A DNA stretch of 60,000 bases from Lineus longissimus (GCF_910592395.1 NC_088324.1:1800001-1860000); one strand, 5' to 3'; numbered from the stretch's first letter, positions 19,001 to 26,010 are shown. Program-made: numbers and translations. Notes: generated by a model not told the origin, from the letters alone.

Positions 19001-20996
19001 CAGTTATGTTGGGGTTGTTATCCGGTATGGTCCAGGAAGTCCATGCCTCGTTACTGCAAACACAGAGAAATCATATTCATCATTTAGTTTAAACTCACTC
19101 AATAACTCTCCTAGTTTCTTACGGTTTATGTTATTGTTTAATTCATTAAAATTGGTTTCACCTAGTGTTGGTATCTGTAAGATTTTTCATGATTTTACTT
19201 AGTTGGTAAAAGCTGTAAAACCTGTAAAATGACTTGACCATTGGATCACTATGGTTTTAATGGTCTTTAATTGAAATCCCACAACCGGTTGTTGCAAACC
19301 ATACTGCCATATTAAATTGATTCTGGTAAAATGATAGTGGCTTGTTCACCAGTGTTAGAAAGTCCTTTCTATTTTTCAAACTTAATAACCCAGGAGTTAT
19401 GTATTTTACATTGAAAAATCTATTAGTGGTAACATCAAAGATCAAAGTTAAAGAAGTCATAAGTAAACATATCTTTATGTTGTGTTGCTAATGGGTAATA
19501 CCTATTATTCCTAACCTCTTTTAGGGGTCGAATAAAGTCCGGAAATCCGGTCCATATTCAACTTTTGGGAGTTGAATAAAATCCTGTCGATGAGACCAAC
19601 GGTTCCTTCTATGCCAAGACTCTGGTGAAATACCGTGTGGCAAAATAATTACCATTTCTATTTATTTATCATTAATTTTACTATTAAATCATAGTGTACA
19701 CCCTAGTAATAGAGCAAAGTGGTAATTCTAGAAATGGCCTTTTTACTAAAATTGAGCTCAAAAACCATGTTTTTGAGGCCATTTGAAAAAAAGTCATTCA
19801 TTGTCGTACATCATCTTTCCTATTACTCACCATAGATAATTGATGGCAAGCTTGTTCAATTTTTCTATCGTTCTTGGTTTTCTCGCAAAATTTCCTTTCT
19901 ACGTACCATATTCGGGGATTCCCATTAACACACTGGCCTGTAATGTAGGTGAAATATTATTGATTGGTACCGTAGTAGGCCTATGGTATGCATGTCGTCT
20001 CATATTCAATTGTTACAATTATACATCGACATTTCGTAAGGTATAATATCGATTGTATCGACTCAAAATGGAAATAATCGAGTTATTGATGTACAGTAGA
20101 ACATCCACTTAGCAGACACCTCACTATCAAGGTCACCTTCTCTATTTAGGACACTCATTTTGCTCCCAAATTGGGTGTCTTCATTTCAATTTCATCTCTC
20201 TAATGATCAGTACACCTCGCTAGTAAAGATAGCACCTGTCAGTCCCGAGGGTTTCTTTAATATATATTCTACCGTATGAAATAGTAATGATGTTTATTTA
20301 CAATGTTATTTGTTTGGCTTACACAGGAAACGTCGACTGAACCTGAAACGGTCTAAGAAAATTACTGGACCTGCAAATGACAGCAATGACGATGCTGCAA
20401 GAAATGAAGTGATATCAATCAGGAAACGCCCTGATCATGCCAACAATTTCGTTAATGACGCATCCTCCCACTCAAAACGCACAACCGATAAATATCCCGC
20501 ACAGCCAATGGTAAGGCCCCCCGTTTCAGTTCGTTTTGAGAAGGATCAAGAAGAGCCCGCGTGCTCAGGCGATATCTTGGACGTATATTCATATGACTAC
20601 GTAGTCAATGAGTGGCAGAGTAATGAATCTGGCTCTGATCACAGCCCTGTTCCTGCTTGCCGGACAAGTCAGGCGACGTATCAGATAGACCGGGACGATC
20701 CTCCCTCACATGAAGGCATGCATGGCTTAGGACATTGTGTCTCATGCGAGGGGAAAACGAATCAGACGGCACAGGAGCCTGAAGGTAATTACAACGACGT
20801 AAGAAATGTGCGACAGGGACAGTCTGGTCAAAACACGGCTGAGAGAGGTACAAGCCCTGCTTGTTTAGCAAAGGAATCGACACCCTATGGCTCGTATGAA
20901 GATGTTGCTTATCCCGATCAACAGTCATATGAGCATCTACAACCAGTGTCCAAAAATGATTATTTAGACTTCAGGGGGCTTAGTGCGAATAATTGA
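934..20996 (+). CDS. Receptor A: three-Ig type I membrane receptor with ITAM-like tail (9 exons)
   Basis: Exons are 934-1009, 1457-1780, 2902-3189, 3713-4015, 4151-4198, 9807-9854, 11708-11755, 12787-12859 and 20327-20996. They sum to 1878 nt, 625 codons plus stop. Every join keeps phase, and every intron starts GT and ends AG. Order: signal peptide, three Ig domains, three 16-residue stalk repeats, one transmembrane helix, and a long tail starting WKRR. The tail has many tyrosines; near its end YEDV, seven residues, then YEHL (20895-20939) resembles an ITAM, with V where the consensus has L or I. The transmembrane segment has no charged residue, so signalling would be through its own tail. 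The role as a cell-surface immune-type receptor is inferred from architecture; the ligand is unknown. Nested transposons expand the stalk introns and a 6.9-kb Polinton-like element the last one. It is paralogous to receptor B at 30171-42864. Confidence 0.8.
1010..1378 (+). repeat. 69-bp tandem array carrying repeated 5' splice sites (receptor A)
   Basis: Six units of 69 bp repeat the second half of exon 1 plus the start of intron 1. Splice-donor positions are 1010, 1079, 1148, 1217, 1286 and 1355. The first three read GTAAGT, the fourth GTAAAT; the last two have lost the GT (GCTAAG) or the consensus (TTAAG). The open frame runs through unit 2 and stops in unit 3 (TAA at 1135-1137), so this array is decaying compared with the one in receptor B. 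Confidence 0.8.
1457..1780 (+). CDS. Receptor A exon 2: Ig domain 1
   Basis: This 324-nt, phase 1-1 exon is preceded by a pyrimidine tract and TTTCAG and followed by GTAAGT. It shows a B-strand cysteine (LNCTI), the core tryptophan (VTWYKD) and the DRGDWQC F-strand motif, so it is a full Ig fold. Two further cysteines (THNCEV and LVQCGI) may form a second disulfide. NVT and NCT are possible N-glycosylation sites. It differs from the receptor B copy at only two residues. Confidence 0.85.
1781..2901 (+). other. Intron 2 of receptor A
   Basis: Non-coding intron, closely similar to 31423-33206 of receptor B apart from a 663-bp foldback element present only in B. No gene or element is recognised here. 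Confidence 0.7.
2902..3189 (+). CDS. Receptor A exon 3: Ig domain 2 (I-set like)
   Basis: A 288-nt, phase 1-1 exon. FECIT gives the B-strand cysteine, MWLWTKNG the core tryptophan, and DKSGTYSCMAWN the F-strand signature. It lacks two residues (GG) present in the B copy just after the first cysteine. It differs from B at 12 residues, far more than domains 1 and 3, mostly in the first two thirds of the domain. Confidence 0.85.
3713..4015 (+). CDS. Receptor A exon 4: Ig domain 3 lacking one core cysteine
   Basis: A 303-nt, phase 1-1 exon beginning YSPRIDP, typical of an Ig domain start. It has the core tryptophan (YTWSKDG) and SSDYTNYSC on the F strand. The B-strand position, around AMFKLFIIANP, has no cysteine, so the single cysteine of this domain is unpaired within it. 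The receptor B copy shares this loss. The preceding intron 3190-3712 matches B and holds no recognised element. Confidence 0.8.
4151..4198 (+). CDS. Receptor A stalk microexon 1
   Basis: A 48-nt exon between TTTACAG and GTGAGT, phase 1-1, encoding 16 residues rich in Ser, Thr and Val (VSYTSDLSNSVLVKTT). Four further versions occur in the window (9807, 11708, 38237, 38861), each with similar flanking intron sequence. Because it is a multiple of three in symmetric phase, it can be skipped or repeated without shifting the frame. Confidence 0.7.
5490..6482 (+). CDS. HARBI1-like PIF/Harbinger transposase
   Basis: A 330-codon uninterrupted frame, close to the usual length of HARBI1-type nucleases. 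Visible DDE residues are D129 in GLVDGTHV, D179 in PGSTHDSV and E240 in CLVERGFGQWKRRF. The N-terminal third contains a helix-turn-helix-like stretch (QISQPTMCRVISQVTR). The product would cut and paste the element, working with the Myb-like protein encoded opposite, as known for this superfamily. The ATG at 5490 is the first in frame. There is no internal stop, unlike the older copy around it, which suggests recent activity. The C-terminal tail is Gln/Pro/Asp-rich and not conserved in the family. Confidence 0.9.
   Translation: MAALMLAVQEEVARRRAFRRERDRETLLELIDAVGDELDPITLRNHALPRELKVLAALRFYGTGSFQILTGDSVQISQPTMCRVISQVTRALLALVPKVIKFPALDEIPNIVEEFHNIANFPGVLGLVDGTHVWILGPSQHEWRYINWKGYHSINTQVVMDAQYRFINVVAKWPGSTHDSVILRESGLSEIMSRRDGEEILLGDSGYPVQPWLMTLFLNPETAAQRRYNKTHKKTRCLVERGFGQWKRRFNCLHGQLRYSPQKSCEIIAVCAALQNIAVNRGLPDFEDLPIEHQQPRQPQPDDDHENVAVLPDRPNGAAARNDIVNNHFQ
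6577..7741 (-). CDS. Harbinger Myb/SANT-like DNA-binding partner protein, 3 exons
   Basis: Exons on the minus strand are 7741-7468, 7310-7139 and 7045-6577. Junctions CAG|GTATAG, CAG|GA, CAG|GTAGGG and CAG|CT keep phase and give about 304 residues. The first exon encodes a Myb/SANT-like trihelix domain (KPNFSDVEKFRLCDEY, HEAWERITATLN, KKWQTLCSAMKDEY). The second is acidic and Pro-rich. The third ends in a long Leu/Lys/Glu-rich coiled coil (ALEKQRATIEIEKLVLEKRK). In Harbinger elements this protein binds DNA and helps bring the transposase to the ends. It converges on the transposase gene, with the two stops under 100 bases apart. Confidence 0.8.
7783..8526. mobile_element. Harbinger-type MITE with AGCC(C/T)GGTCTACACTAGC ends
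   Basis: Inverted ends flank 744 bp, with TAA duplicated at 7780-7782 and 8527-8529. The body is full of short inverted TGTTGGCCAACA-like words. It sits inside the younger Harbinger element, upstream of the Myb-like gene. The 441-bp element at 36119-36559 has related ends. Confidence 0.7.
9170..9660. repeat. Dense CGTATG/CGTACG subterminal repeats
   Basis: Dozens of copies of CGTA-containing words (CGTATG, CATACG, GCGTAC and CAGCGTATG) in both orientations fill about 490 bases just inside the right end of the older Harbinger element. Subterminal arrays of short words are typical transposase-binding regions; that role is inferred here. Confidence 0.5.
9807..9854 (+). CDS. Receptor A stalk microexon 2
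   Basis: 48 nt between TTTTACAG and GTGAGT, phase 1-1. Product VSYTSDLSNSVPVNTT, one of five versions of the stalk repeat in the window. The acceptor pyrimidine tract and donor match those of the other copies. Confidence 0.7.
9944..10950. repeat. Tandem repeat of about 165-175 bp with GATGGCCGCC words
   Basis: At least five imperfect units share AAGATGGCCGCCAG, GTCCAACAGTCTTCAAAC and GGGGAGGTTCCCTATCGATT. Related words occur at 39860-40010 (receptor B) and 45040-45690. A GC-rich start (TATGCCCCCGCTAAAG) marks the left edge. No coding capacity seen. Confidence 0.7.
10980..11707 (+). other. Duplicated stalk-intron unit
   Basis: The sequence repeats parts of 4310-4739 and 9670-9806. Each microexon therefore sits in a larger repeated unit of intron plus exon. 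No gene is seen beyond the microexon. Confidence 0.6.
11708..11755 (+). CDS. Receptor A stalk microexon 3
   Basis: 48 nt between TTTACAG and GTGAGT, phase 1-1, giving VSYTSDLSNCVPVNTT. This copy has gained a cysteine in place of serine (AGT to TGT). Confidence 0.65.
11756..12786 (+). other. Intron before the transmembrane exon; end of the A/B homology block
   Basis: Similarity to receptor B continues to about 12240 (matching 38909-39480) and then stops. From 12300 to 12786 no element or gene is recognised. The edge of similarity lies upstream of the transmembrane exon. Confidence 0.6.
12787..12859 (+). CDS. Receptor A exon 8: transmembrane segment
   Basis: 73 nt, entry phase 1 and exit phase 2, between TTTTACAG and GTAAGC. 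It encodes one uncharged hydrophobic helix (core VFGFICAVIFLWACLAL) ending ALAQ; the split TG|G codon gives Trp, and the next exon opens with KRR as a stop-transfer signal. It is not related to the receptor B transmembrane exon. Confidence 0.8.
12928..13064 (+). repeat. Left terminal inverted repeat of the Polinton-like element
   Basis: Matches the reverse complement of 19692-19827 at roughly 85 percent by eye. Its inner edge (13035-13049, CTTTTCCCTATTACT) is an inverted copy of the outer end (AGTAATAGGAAAG), so the repeat is itself bounded by inverted 9-14-mers. Confidence 0.75.
13051..13400. repeat. Short direct repeats inside the left end
   Basis: A 24-bp unit (GGGTATGTACACTGGTATTA and following bases) is present twice at 13051-13097. 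A second repeat, beginning GAAAGCTATCTCAGCCTTAA, occurs near 13245 and 13347. A copy of the 29-nt motif lies reversed at 13098-13126. No gene in this stretch. Confidence 0.6.
13481..13641. repeat. Two large hairpins centred on GGCGCC
   Basis: The first, about 13481-13577, pairs ATATATCCA..GGTATTAC..TTGATTCTATGTA with its complement around the centre GGCGCC. The second, 13606-13641, pairs TTTATTCCTATGTA with TACATAGGAATAAA around the same centre. The changes in the two arms compensate for each other, so pairing is preserved. They may be replication or transcription signals; the role is unknown. Confidence 0.7.
13642..13939. other. AT-rich leader of the plus-strand gene set
   Basis: Contains repeated phrases around ACCTGGTGTCATTTTACGAA and ACCTAGTGTCAATTTGATAA (13765-13850). 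No gene; possibly the promoter region for the first plus-strand frame. Confidence 0.3.
13940..14823 (+). pseudogene. Polinton-like element gene 1 (unknown function), frameshifted
   Basis: The ATG at 13940 opens a frame starting MYNYVPLAGY, basic and Gly/Arg-rich (RRGNRWGPEHG), which continues past the HDFIKRAKLD motif at 14072-14101. Near 14240 the sensible reading moves to another frame, with a CNNCYATAYDDDGFRC stretch (possible zinc ligands). After a stop near 14360 it returns in the frame 14365-14823, which is Lys/Arg-rich. One broken gene of roughly 300 residues is the simplest reading. I do not recognise the family. Confidence 0.45.
14834..15094 (+). pseudogene. Polinton-like element gene 2 fragment (unknown)
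   Basis: A short frame (14900-15094, 64 codons) ends with YDYVKRTMFD, the element's recurring motif. The sequence before it continues open in another frame from about 14834, so a frameshift lies near 14905. Family unknown. Confidence 0.35.
15122..15466 (+). CDS. Polinton-like element gene 3: low-complexity Ser/Thr/Gln repeat protein
   Basis: An ATG in AATACAATGAAT opens 114 codons. The middle and end are repeats of two kinds, LVNPSQG-like (three times) and QLVSTSS-like (four times), and no folded domain is seen. The DNA at 15223-15251 is a copy of the 29-nt motif, here read in a different frame. Such a protein could be a fibre, linker or scaffold; this is a guess. Confidence 0.45.
   Translation: MNNTAVIEQQLKQIGVLNPKSQQGYEQGYQQKPTMTSSRKQGSTNSTTSSNLVNPSQGLVNPIQGLINPSCQLVSTSSQLASTTTRLGSTSSQQAVTDSGIKAKHDLEVLVATG
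15467..15853 (+). other. Gap between element genes 3 and 4
   Basis: No open frame of note; several short frames broken by stops suggest decayed coding sequence. Confidence 0.35.
15854..16171 (+). CDS. Polinton-like element gene 4: basic, (EP)n, C-terminal membrane-anchored protein
   Basis: ATG at 15854, 105 codons. The N-terminal half is very basic (KPKKQRSEKRLAWSRELGKR). A Glu-Pro run of about nine EP pairs follows (16039-16083), then QGYETVSKTSSG and a final hydrophobic helix (MIVAVAVVAIVAIIYF) ending at the stop. A small basic protein with a C-terminal anchor could be a virion membrane or core protein. This is inferred from shape only. Confidence 0.55.
   Translation: MDQETPVTQVTTIEKPKKQRSEKRLAWSRELGKRSHKFKRLKRESRQPQPVEDKRVSFEPETEPEPEPEPEPEPEPEQGYETVSKTSSGMIVAVAVVAIVAIIYF
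16420..16750 (-). pseudogene. Polinton-like element gene 5: Asn/Pro repeat and membrane-inserting segment, frameshifted
   Basis: On the minus strand an ATG at 16750 begins MEEGNTLYPNLNPNLNPN, a short NLNP repeat. A frameshift near 16620 leads into the frame 16641-16420. That part has RFFQMQESFDAITGISHG and then a long Gly/Ala/Val/Ile-rich stretch (VISALAGVITAPIGLALG), probably two membrane passes. Unknown family. Confidence 0.4.
16751..17126 (-). other. No gene recognised in the element
   Basis: Contains repeated phrases (AGGAACTGGC; ACCAATAATGGGCTTACCAA; TCAATTTAAAA) but no open frame of note. Confidence 0.35.
17127..17396 (-). CDS. Polinton-like element gene 6 (89 aa, aromatic-rich, unknown)
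   Basis: The minus-strand frame starts MMVKRNENWFYYYDWG and is rich in Trp, Tyr, Phe and Asn. It has no signal or membrane segment and is a soluble-looking small protein. Family unknown. The base before the ATG is in a low-complexity AT region. It may be the remnant of a longer protein. Confidence 0.35.
   Translation of the reverse strand: MMVKRNENWFYYYDWGLIENWKREITRYFGYYIEFDTVTWNQVWFLNNDMFLNGINPETINLMVELSNRLQSKFTTPDDLKYIFPLSYV
17690..17815 (-). pseudogene. Polinton-like element zinc-ribbon fragment
   Basis: The minus frame reads CTKCGEEKLP, a 12-residue spacer region, then GKCRSC: a Cys-X2-Cys / Cys-X2-Cys arrangement as in zinc ribbons, including those that accompany HNH nucleases. No HNH core is seen next to it. 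The frame is short and closes soon after. Confidence 0.4.
17923..18341 (-). CDS. Polinton-like element gene 7: coiled-coil protein with C-terminal hydrophobic end
   Basis: The minus frame from 18309 has 128 codons. Residues 5 to about 90 form a strong Lys/Glu/Leu coiled coil (KDRQIEDLEKNNKELKEQLK), and the end is hydrophobic (LTIGVILTAF). Just upstream on the same strand (18341-18313), in a neighbouring frame, is YDFVKRTKFD, so the true start may lie further upstream across a frameshift. Confidence 0.45.
18479..18793 (-). CDS. Polinton-like element gene 8 (104 aa, unknown)
   Basis: The minus frame starts MILKSNGFSNPGIEGLND and contains QDFTALDLTWFLRGG at the end. Soluble, with no clear domain. 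It may be the continuation of the broken gene at 18835-19460, since both lie on the same strand a short distance apart. Confidence 0.4.
   Translation of the reverse strand: MILKSNGFSNPGIEGLNDSIRTYVYCILGAQVLTRTPIANNPGMELDSQKDFVQLLRDSIDKHPDLPTSIARFQRSLSDTHTGLIMYYHQDFTALDLTWFLRGG
18835..19460 (-). pseudogene. Polinton-like element gene 9, broken by at least two frameshifts
   Basis: The minus strand from 19460 reads open to 19257, with a compact stretch QFNMAVWFATTGCGISIK. It then continues in other frames with FYRFYSFYQLSK, a second segment containing FAVTRHGLPGPYRI, and a third containing DADWDAGMANFQYPDTSSG. This is the longest coding relic of the minus set and would be of major-structural-protein size with gene 8. 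I cannot assign a capsid fold by eye. Confidence 0.45.
19692..19827 (-). repeat. Right terminal inverted repeat of the Polinton-like element
   Basis: Reverse complement of 12928-13064 with scattered differences. Between gene 9 and this repeat (19461-19691) no gene is seen. Confidence 0.75.
19828..20326 (+). other. 3' part of receptor A last intron
   Basis: Begins with the CACCAT duplication. An open frame from 19840 to 20046 includes a hydrophobic stretch (EILLIGTVVGLWYACRLIF), but its possible exon boundaries do not fit the receptor's phases. No other gene is seen. Confidence 0.4.
20327..20996 (+). CDS. Receptor A exon 9: cytoplasmic tail with ITAM-like motif
   Basis: Entry phase 2 after TTACACAG; the split codon TG|G joins the transmembrane exon, and 223 codons run to TGA at 20994-20996. 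The start is basic (KRRLNLKRSKK). Tyrosines occur in DVYSYDYVV, YGSYEDVAYPD, SYEHLQPV and NDYLDF. YEDV and YEHL are separated by seven residues, as in an ITAM; V in place of L/I in the first half is off-consensus. Much of the tail is low in hydrophobic residues and looks unstructured. Confidence 0.8.
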
Positions 20997-21049
20997 GACC
21001 ACGAGTTTTATTTAAGGTAAAACATTCCTCCCCTGACTCTTTTTAGTGT

Positions 21050-21055
21050 AATAAA
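21050..21055 (+). terminator. Polyadenylation signal of receptor A
   Basis: AATAAA, 54 bases after the stop codon. The nearest canonical signal to the end of the reading frame. Confidence 0.55.
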
Positions 21056-21572
21056 ACCGTAAGAATAACCCCTCGATTCATGAGGTAAAGTACGTGGCAA
21101 GCTAAAAGCGGGAACACATTTTTATGCTGTTTTATTAGAATATGCCATCGTAAAAGAGTGAAATTTGGCACGGATGTTGGTCACATGTTGTCTTGATGCA
21201 ACGTTTTGTACTTTTTCGAAAATTGACTTCAGCGGAGCAGTTATGAGGAGTTATGAGGAGTTTTAATCGGACACTATCAATTCTCCTTACTCCCTGTGGG
21301 GTGACTAACATTAGTCCATCATAGACTCGATCTGCTACGCTGTACATCCAGCCTATGTGCGACCTCGAAAAAAACAAAAAACAAGTCAAAAGCACAGCTA
21401 TCGTCGCCGTAGCACTGTGGCACAGACATGTTTTGATTTAGGGTTATCACGGCGCCATCTACAAGGTCCTACATGTCAATGGTATATCCAATCCCCGATA
21501 GCCGGTCACGTGAGGCAGTAAATGATGCGACTTATAGACTTTTATATGTTGTTCTCCTCGAACTGATTAAGT
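21056..21572. other. No gene recognised between receptor A and the LINE
   Basis: No open frame of note. A short GGAGTTATGA direct repeat lies at 21236-21262. Confidence 0.45.
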
Positions 21573-24500
21573 ATGTTTTCAATTTCATCATGGAATTGTC
21601 AAGGTCCGAGTGTGGGGCGATGGAAGCTCTCGAATGATAATTTCTTGAGATGCATTACCAGCCATGATGTAATTAGGCTTTGGGATTCCTGGACCAGCAG
21701 AGATGACAAAATGTGTTTTCCTGGTGGCCATGTCGTGAATCAGAATAGACCTCTTTGAAAGAATGCAAAACGTCAATCTGGTGGTGTTTTGTGTATTGTG
21801 AAAAATAACATCAAAAAGGGAGTTTCCTTTGTTGATACCAAGATTGACAATATTGTATGGATGAGGTTTCAATCTACGTTCTTTAGTTTCAAGAAGCACA
21901 TTTATTTTGGAATTGTATCAGTCCTCCTGAATGTTCACCGTATGTAGGTGATACATGGGACATTCTGGAAAATGAAATAAATTTACGTAGTAGAGATGGA
22001 GCCATTGCTCTGCCCGGCGACTTTAACAGCCGAATTGGTATATTCTAGGATATTCTATTGCCCATACTCCAATCGATTCAGACCTGTATATTTATTATTC
22101 TGATACAATTTCCTGTCGATTAACAGAGGACAGTGTTGTAAATAGCCATGGTAGACAATTAGTAGACTTGTGTAATAGTTCAAAACGTAGACTTATGAAT
22201 GGGCGTAATAGTGGTGATTACTTTGGTAGTGCCACCTACAGGAAAGTTTGTAAAGTTATGTTTTTTTATAGCGTTATTGATTATGCTGTAGTTTCTGAGG
22301 AGCTTCTGTCCGGTTATTCCAATTTTTGTGTCCTATATCATTTAGCAATGATGCATCTCTTCCTCGAGAAAATAGGATGAATGACAGTAATTCTCCTCAT
22401 GACATTTTCCAAAAAATTGATATCTGATCCAAGTAATGTTGATAAACACACAGATACTCTTTATCTTTCAATGATAGAAAATAAATTAGAAGTCTTGAAG
22501 TTGTCATCGCTTGATACTAAGAGTGAAATATCCAATGCATTAGATGTTATCAATGATGTGTATTTAAGTGCATCGAAAATTTATATGAAATTAAGTAAAC
22601 CTAGAAAAAACAAAAATGTGGCTGTCAAGCCTTGGTACACTCATGATTGCAAAATATTGCAACACCGGTGAAGAGTCTTTGCCGACCCTAAAAACTATTG
22701 TTGGTATGTCAGTTGAGACAGACATGTAACAAATATAGAAAGTGTTTACGTAAAAGTAAGCAGGAGAATATGGAGGCCCTTATAAACAAATTTTGCAGTG
22801 TGGAGAAATATAATCCAAAAGTATTTTGGGAACACATGAAGAAAATTAATGGTGCTAATAGCCATCAGACTAATGACTTTGATGTTGATATCAATGCTTT
22901 TACTGACCAATTCAGGTCACTATCTCTTCCCCATAAAAACAGCGTGCCAACATGTAACCCTTGTGAAAATGGGAATGACAGTAAGGACCAAGAAGAAACG
23001 GTAAACGCAGAAGTTCTTCAACAAATGTTTGAGAAATGTTCCGCCTCATTAGATTATCCATAAGGGAGGTCGAAGGTGTCATTTTTGAATTAAAGAATAA
23101 GACAGCAGTTGCTTTTTGACAACATTTCGAATGAAATGATAAAGTACATGTCGAGTTTTATGCTGCCTGTTCAGACCAGGTTGTTTAATGCTCTGTTGAA
23201 ATTAGGTCATGTTCCAGATGTCTGGAAAAAATTGGTATATCACACCTCTTTTTAAAAATAAAGAAGACAAGGATGATCCTAATAATTACAAAGGAATAAC
23301 AATCACCAGCTGTTTAGGCAAAGTTGTTTTTTCAGTGTTGAATAATAGGTTAATTACTTATCTGACAGATAATGATGAGATTAGCAATTGTCAAAATGGC
23401 TTTAAGAAAAATGGAATATTTTCATTATTAGAGCGATGGTTAACCAGTATCTTAATCAAAATAAGAAAGTATACTGCTGTGTGTTGATTTAAAAAAAGCC
23501 TTGGATAGTGTTTGGCATGATGGCCTATTTTAATAGTTACTTCAAGCAGAAGTGGGAGGAAATTTTTTCAATTATATTCAGAAAATGTATGAAAATTTGA
23601 CACATGATGACATCGAGTCAAAGGGTTTTTCGGAAGGGTACACCATAGGTTGATGTTGTGAGCCCTGCTTTGTTCAATCTTTTTGTAAATTGTATTGTTC
23701 CACTCCTTGATAACAGTAATCCCTCTCCTGCAGATTTAGACGGGCTGAAATTAGTTGCTCTTCTACATGTATATGCCGATGACTAGGTGATTTCTCTCAA
23801 TTAGAGCTATAAACCTGCCTAGATAAATTAGACAGTTGATGTAGGACTTGGAAGTTGCAGATTAATACATCTTAATCCAAAATACTTATCTTTACAAAAG
23901 ACTATCTAAGGTAAGGAAATAAAAATTCCTTATTGGTAAATAAGAGTTAGAAGTTGTATCTCACTACATGTATCTAGGGACATCAATTAATTATACTGGC
24001 AGCGTAAAGCCGGGAATAGAGACACTTTCATATAAGACACGAAGGGCTATGTTTGTTTAATGAAAACTATTAATAGTAACAATCTTGCTCTGGATATTGT
24101 TTTAAAACGATTTATTACATTCATTTTTCGCATTTCGACGTATAAATGTGAAATTTAGGGTTTTCATTACATACACATCTTTGCGCATAAAAACCCAAAG
24201 TATTTTTTCAGTATACTGGAAAATCTCCCATTCGAAAAAACGTTGACAACATTTTGTAAATGAGTGTCAACAGGTACACCACTAATAAGGGTACATTGCA
24301 GAACTAGGTGTTTATTCTATATTAATGTACATAATTAAGCATAGTTACGAGTATTTAATCCTATTGAAGAAATGTAATCACTCTGTTTTCATGAAAGCGT
24401 TAGCTGTTGATGAAACTTTGAAAGTACAACAAAACCTATGTGCATCTGTCAAACTTGTACATAACAATTTAGAATAAGCTAATGATTTGGTTTCAGACGG

Positions 24501-25145
24501 GGTGTTAAAAGTAAATACGAACTTTCTTTTTCAAATCATTATTTGATAATATACGTGTCAATGTTAAACAAAAAAACAACAACTTAAGAATGTATAGAAA
24601 TGTAAAAAAAACTCATAGTATTGAAAAATATTTGTGTATCATACAAAGTAAAAGCTTTATATCATATTTTGCTAAACTCAGATTGAGTAATCATCATCTG
24701 ATGATAGAAAAAGGGCCCACCTTTTGCTATCAGCTATATGCTATATGCGACTTGAACTAGACGAAGACTATGTCCATGTAACTGTAAAGTAGTTAAGAAC
24801 GAACATCATTTCCTTTTTATCTGTCCCGAATTTAAAGCATTGTGGAATGCTTTTCTAAAACATGTGTGCTCTTCCGGTACGGGAGTTCAACATTGTACAT
24901 CTGTTGATGTTTTTTTTATAAAATACTTGGAAGTAATGATAACGCAGTTTTGATTCATGTTCTTAACTCGGTGAACAATATGTTTAATTTGAGAAAGGAG
25001 AAGATCCTATCACAGTAGTTTTCATTAAACATTTTGTAATTTATTTCACTTCCCCCTGTTTGTAAATGATATGTTGTCCTTTATCTTACCACATATGTGT
25101 TACTCTGTAATATGTTTGGCTTTAATAAAATTTCAAAATTTGAAA
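21573..25145 (+). pseudogene. Decayed non-LTR retrotransposon (LINE), APE endonuclease plus reverse transcriptase
   Basis: Plus-strand fragments in order: SSWNCQG, the start of an APE-type endonuclease (about 21585); DYAVVS, from its C-terminal part (22283); ITPLFKNKEDKDDPNNYKGI, reverse transcriptase (about 23240); YADD followed by a stop (23774), the polymerase active site; YMYLGTSINYTGS (about 23965), typical of CR1/jockey-like LINEs; and KNEHHFLFICPEFKALW near 24800, the C-terminal region. Many stops and frameshifts make it dead. The A/T-rich end at 25110-25145 (TTTAATAAAATTTCAAAATTTG) is probably the 3' end. Confidence 0.8.
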
Positions 25146-25560
25146 AATTGATCTTTGAGATTTCGCGGGAAATGAAACTGTAAACAAACGCACGTGCGCA
25201 GTTCAAATGGTCAACAAATACGGACTTGGGTTTTCCCAGTGATTTGATGAGGGCGAACCCTTTATGGCACAGCCTTATTCTAGGTGGCGCTTCTTGAGGA
25301 AGGACGATGTGTGGACCAAAGAACCAAGTTGTGTTCCAGGCAATGGAATGACGGAGTCATCTAGATCAGGGATGGTGGAACTAGCCAGTGCCCAAAAAAA
25401 TTAACACCCTTAGAGTTCCTTTAAGAACTTGATTTTGCCTTGCATCGTATCGTCGTGAAAACCAGAGGAACTCGTGATCATTGTCCTTGAGTATGGCCTT
25501 ATATAATCAGTGTCAGTTTATGCCATTGGGCCTGGGAATATTTTGGGAAATGAATTTCTA
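25146..25560. other. No gene recognised
   Basis: Single-copy-looking sequence between the LINE and a MITE; no open frame or repeat stands out. Confidence 0.45.
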
Positions 25561-26010
25561 TACAGGGTGTCCCAGAAAAAAAACTAAATTCTGCGAAAAG
25601 GGTTAACCATGCTAGAAGTAATCTGATACCTTGAATACATACAGCATTGCATCACTGAGCACCATTGTATAAAAAATGGTATGTAAACCACCTTTAACAC
25701 TACTAATTTTGCATAGTAATTGTGTCATTATTGAATAATGATGAGGATGAGGATGGTCAAGTGTATCTTCAGATAATTCATTAAGACATGGTCCTAAGCT
25801 CTAGTTGCAGTTCCAACTACCGGAAAATGGTGCATTTTGCCACTTTCCAAAAAATGAGTGGACCGAAAAAGACACAATTACTTTGCAAAAAATACAAAAA
25901 GTGGAACAAACGGATTTTGACTTGGTATTTCAAATGAATGGTACTCAGTGACAACTCATTAGTTACGGAATTAACCCTTACGCAGAGTATTTTTTCTGGG
26001 ATATCCTGTA
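25561..26010. mobile_element. Mariner-type MITE, TA-flanked
   Basis: CAGGGTGTCCCAGAAAAA at the left, with its near-complement TTTTTTCTGGGATATCCTG at the right, flanked by TA on both sides. About 446 bp, no coding capacity. The inverted similarity continues inward (GGGTTAACC / GGTTAATTCC and the CACTGAGTACCATT area). Confidence 0.7.

Larger units (their letters stand above)
12928..19827. mobile_element. Polinton-like element of 6.9 kb, gene content unclassified
   Basis: The element starts AGTAATAGG and ends with its reverse complement. About 137 bp of inverted repeat lies at each end, flanked by AACCAT (12922-12927) and CACCAT (19828-19833), a 6-bp duplication with one mismatch. AG termini and 6-bp duplications fit Polintons/Mavericks. 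Left-hand genes run on the plus strand (13940-16171) and right-hand genes on the minus strand (19460-16420), meeting near 16.2-16.4 kb. No DNA polymerase B, retroviral-type integrase or packaging ATPase is recognised. Several frames are broken, so this copy is decaying. It lies in the last intron of receptor A. Confidence 0.65.

Noticed and set aside
19949-20035. Alternative transmembrane exon of receptor A (EILLIGTVVGLWYACRLIF)
   Set aside because: The entry phase fits, but exit would be phase 1 whereas the tail exon needs phase 2; no homologous exon exists in receptor B.
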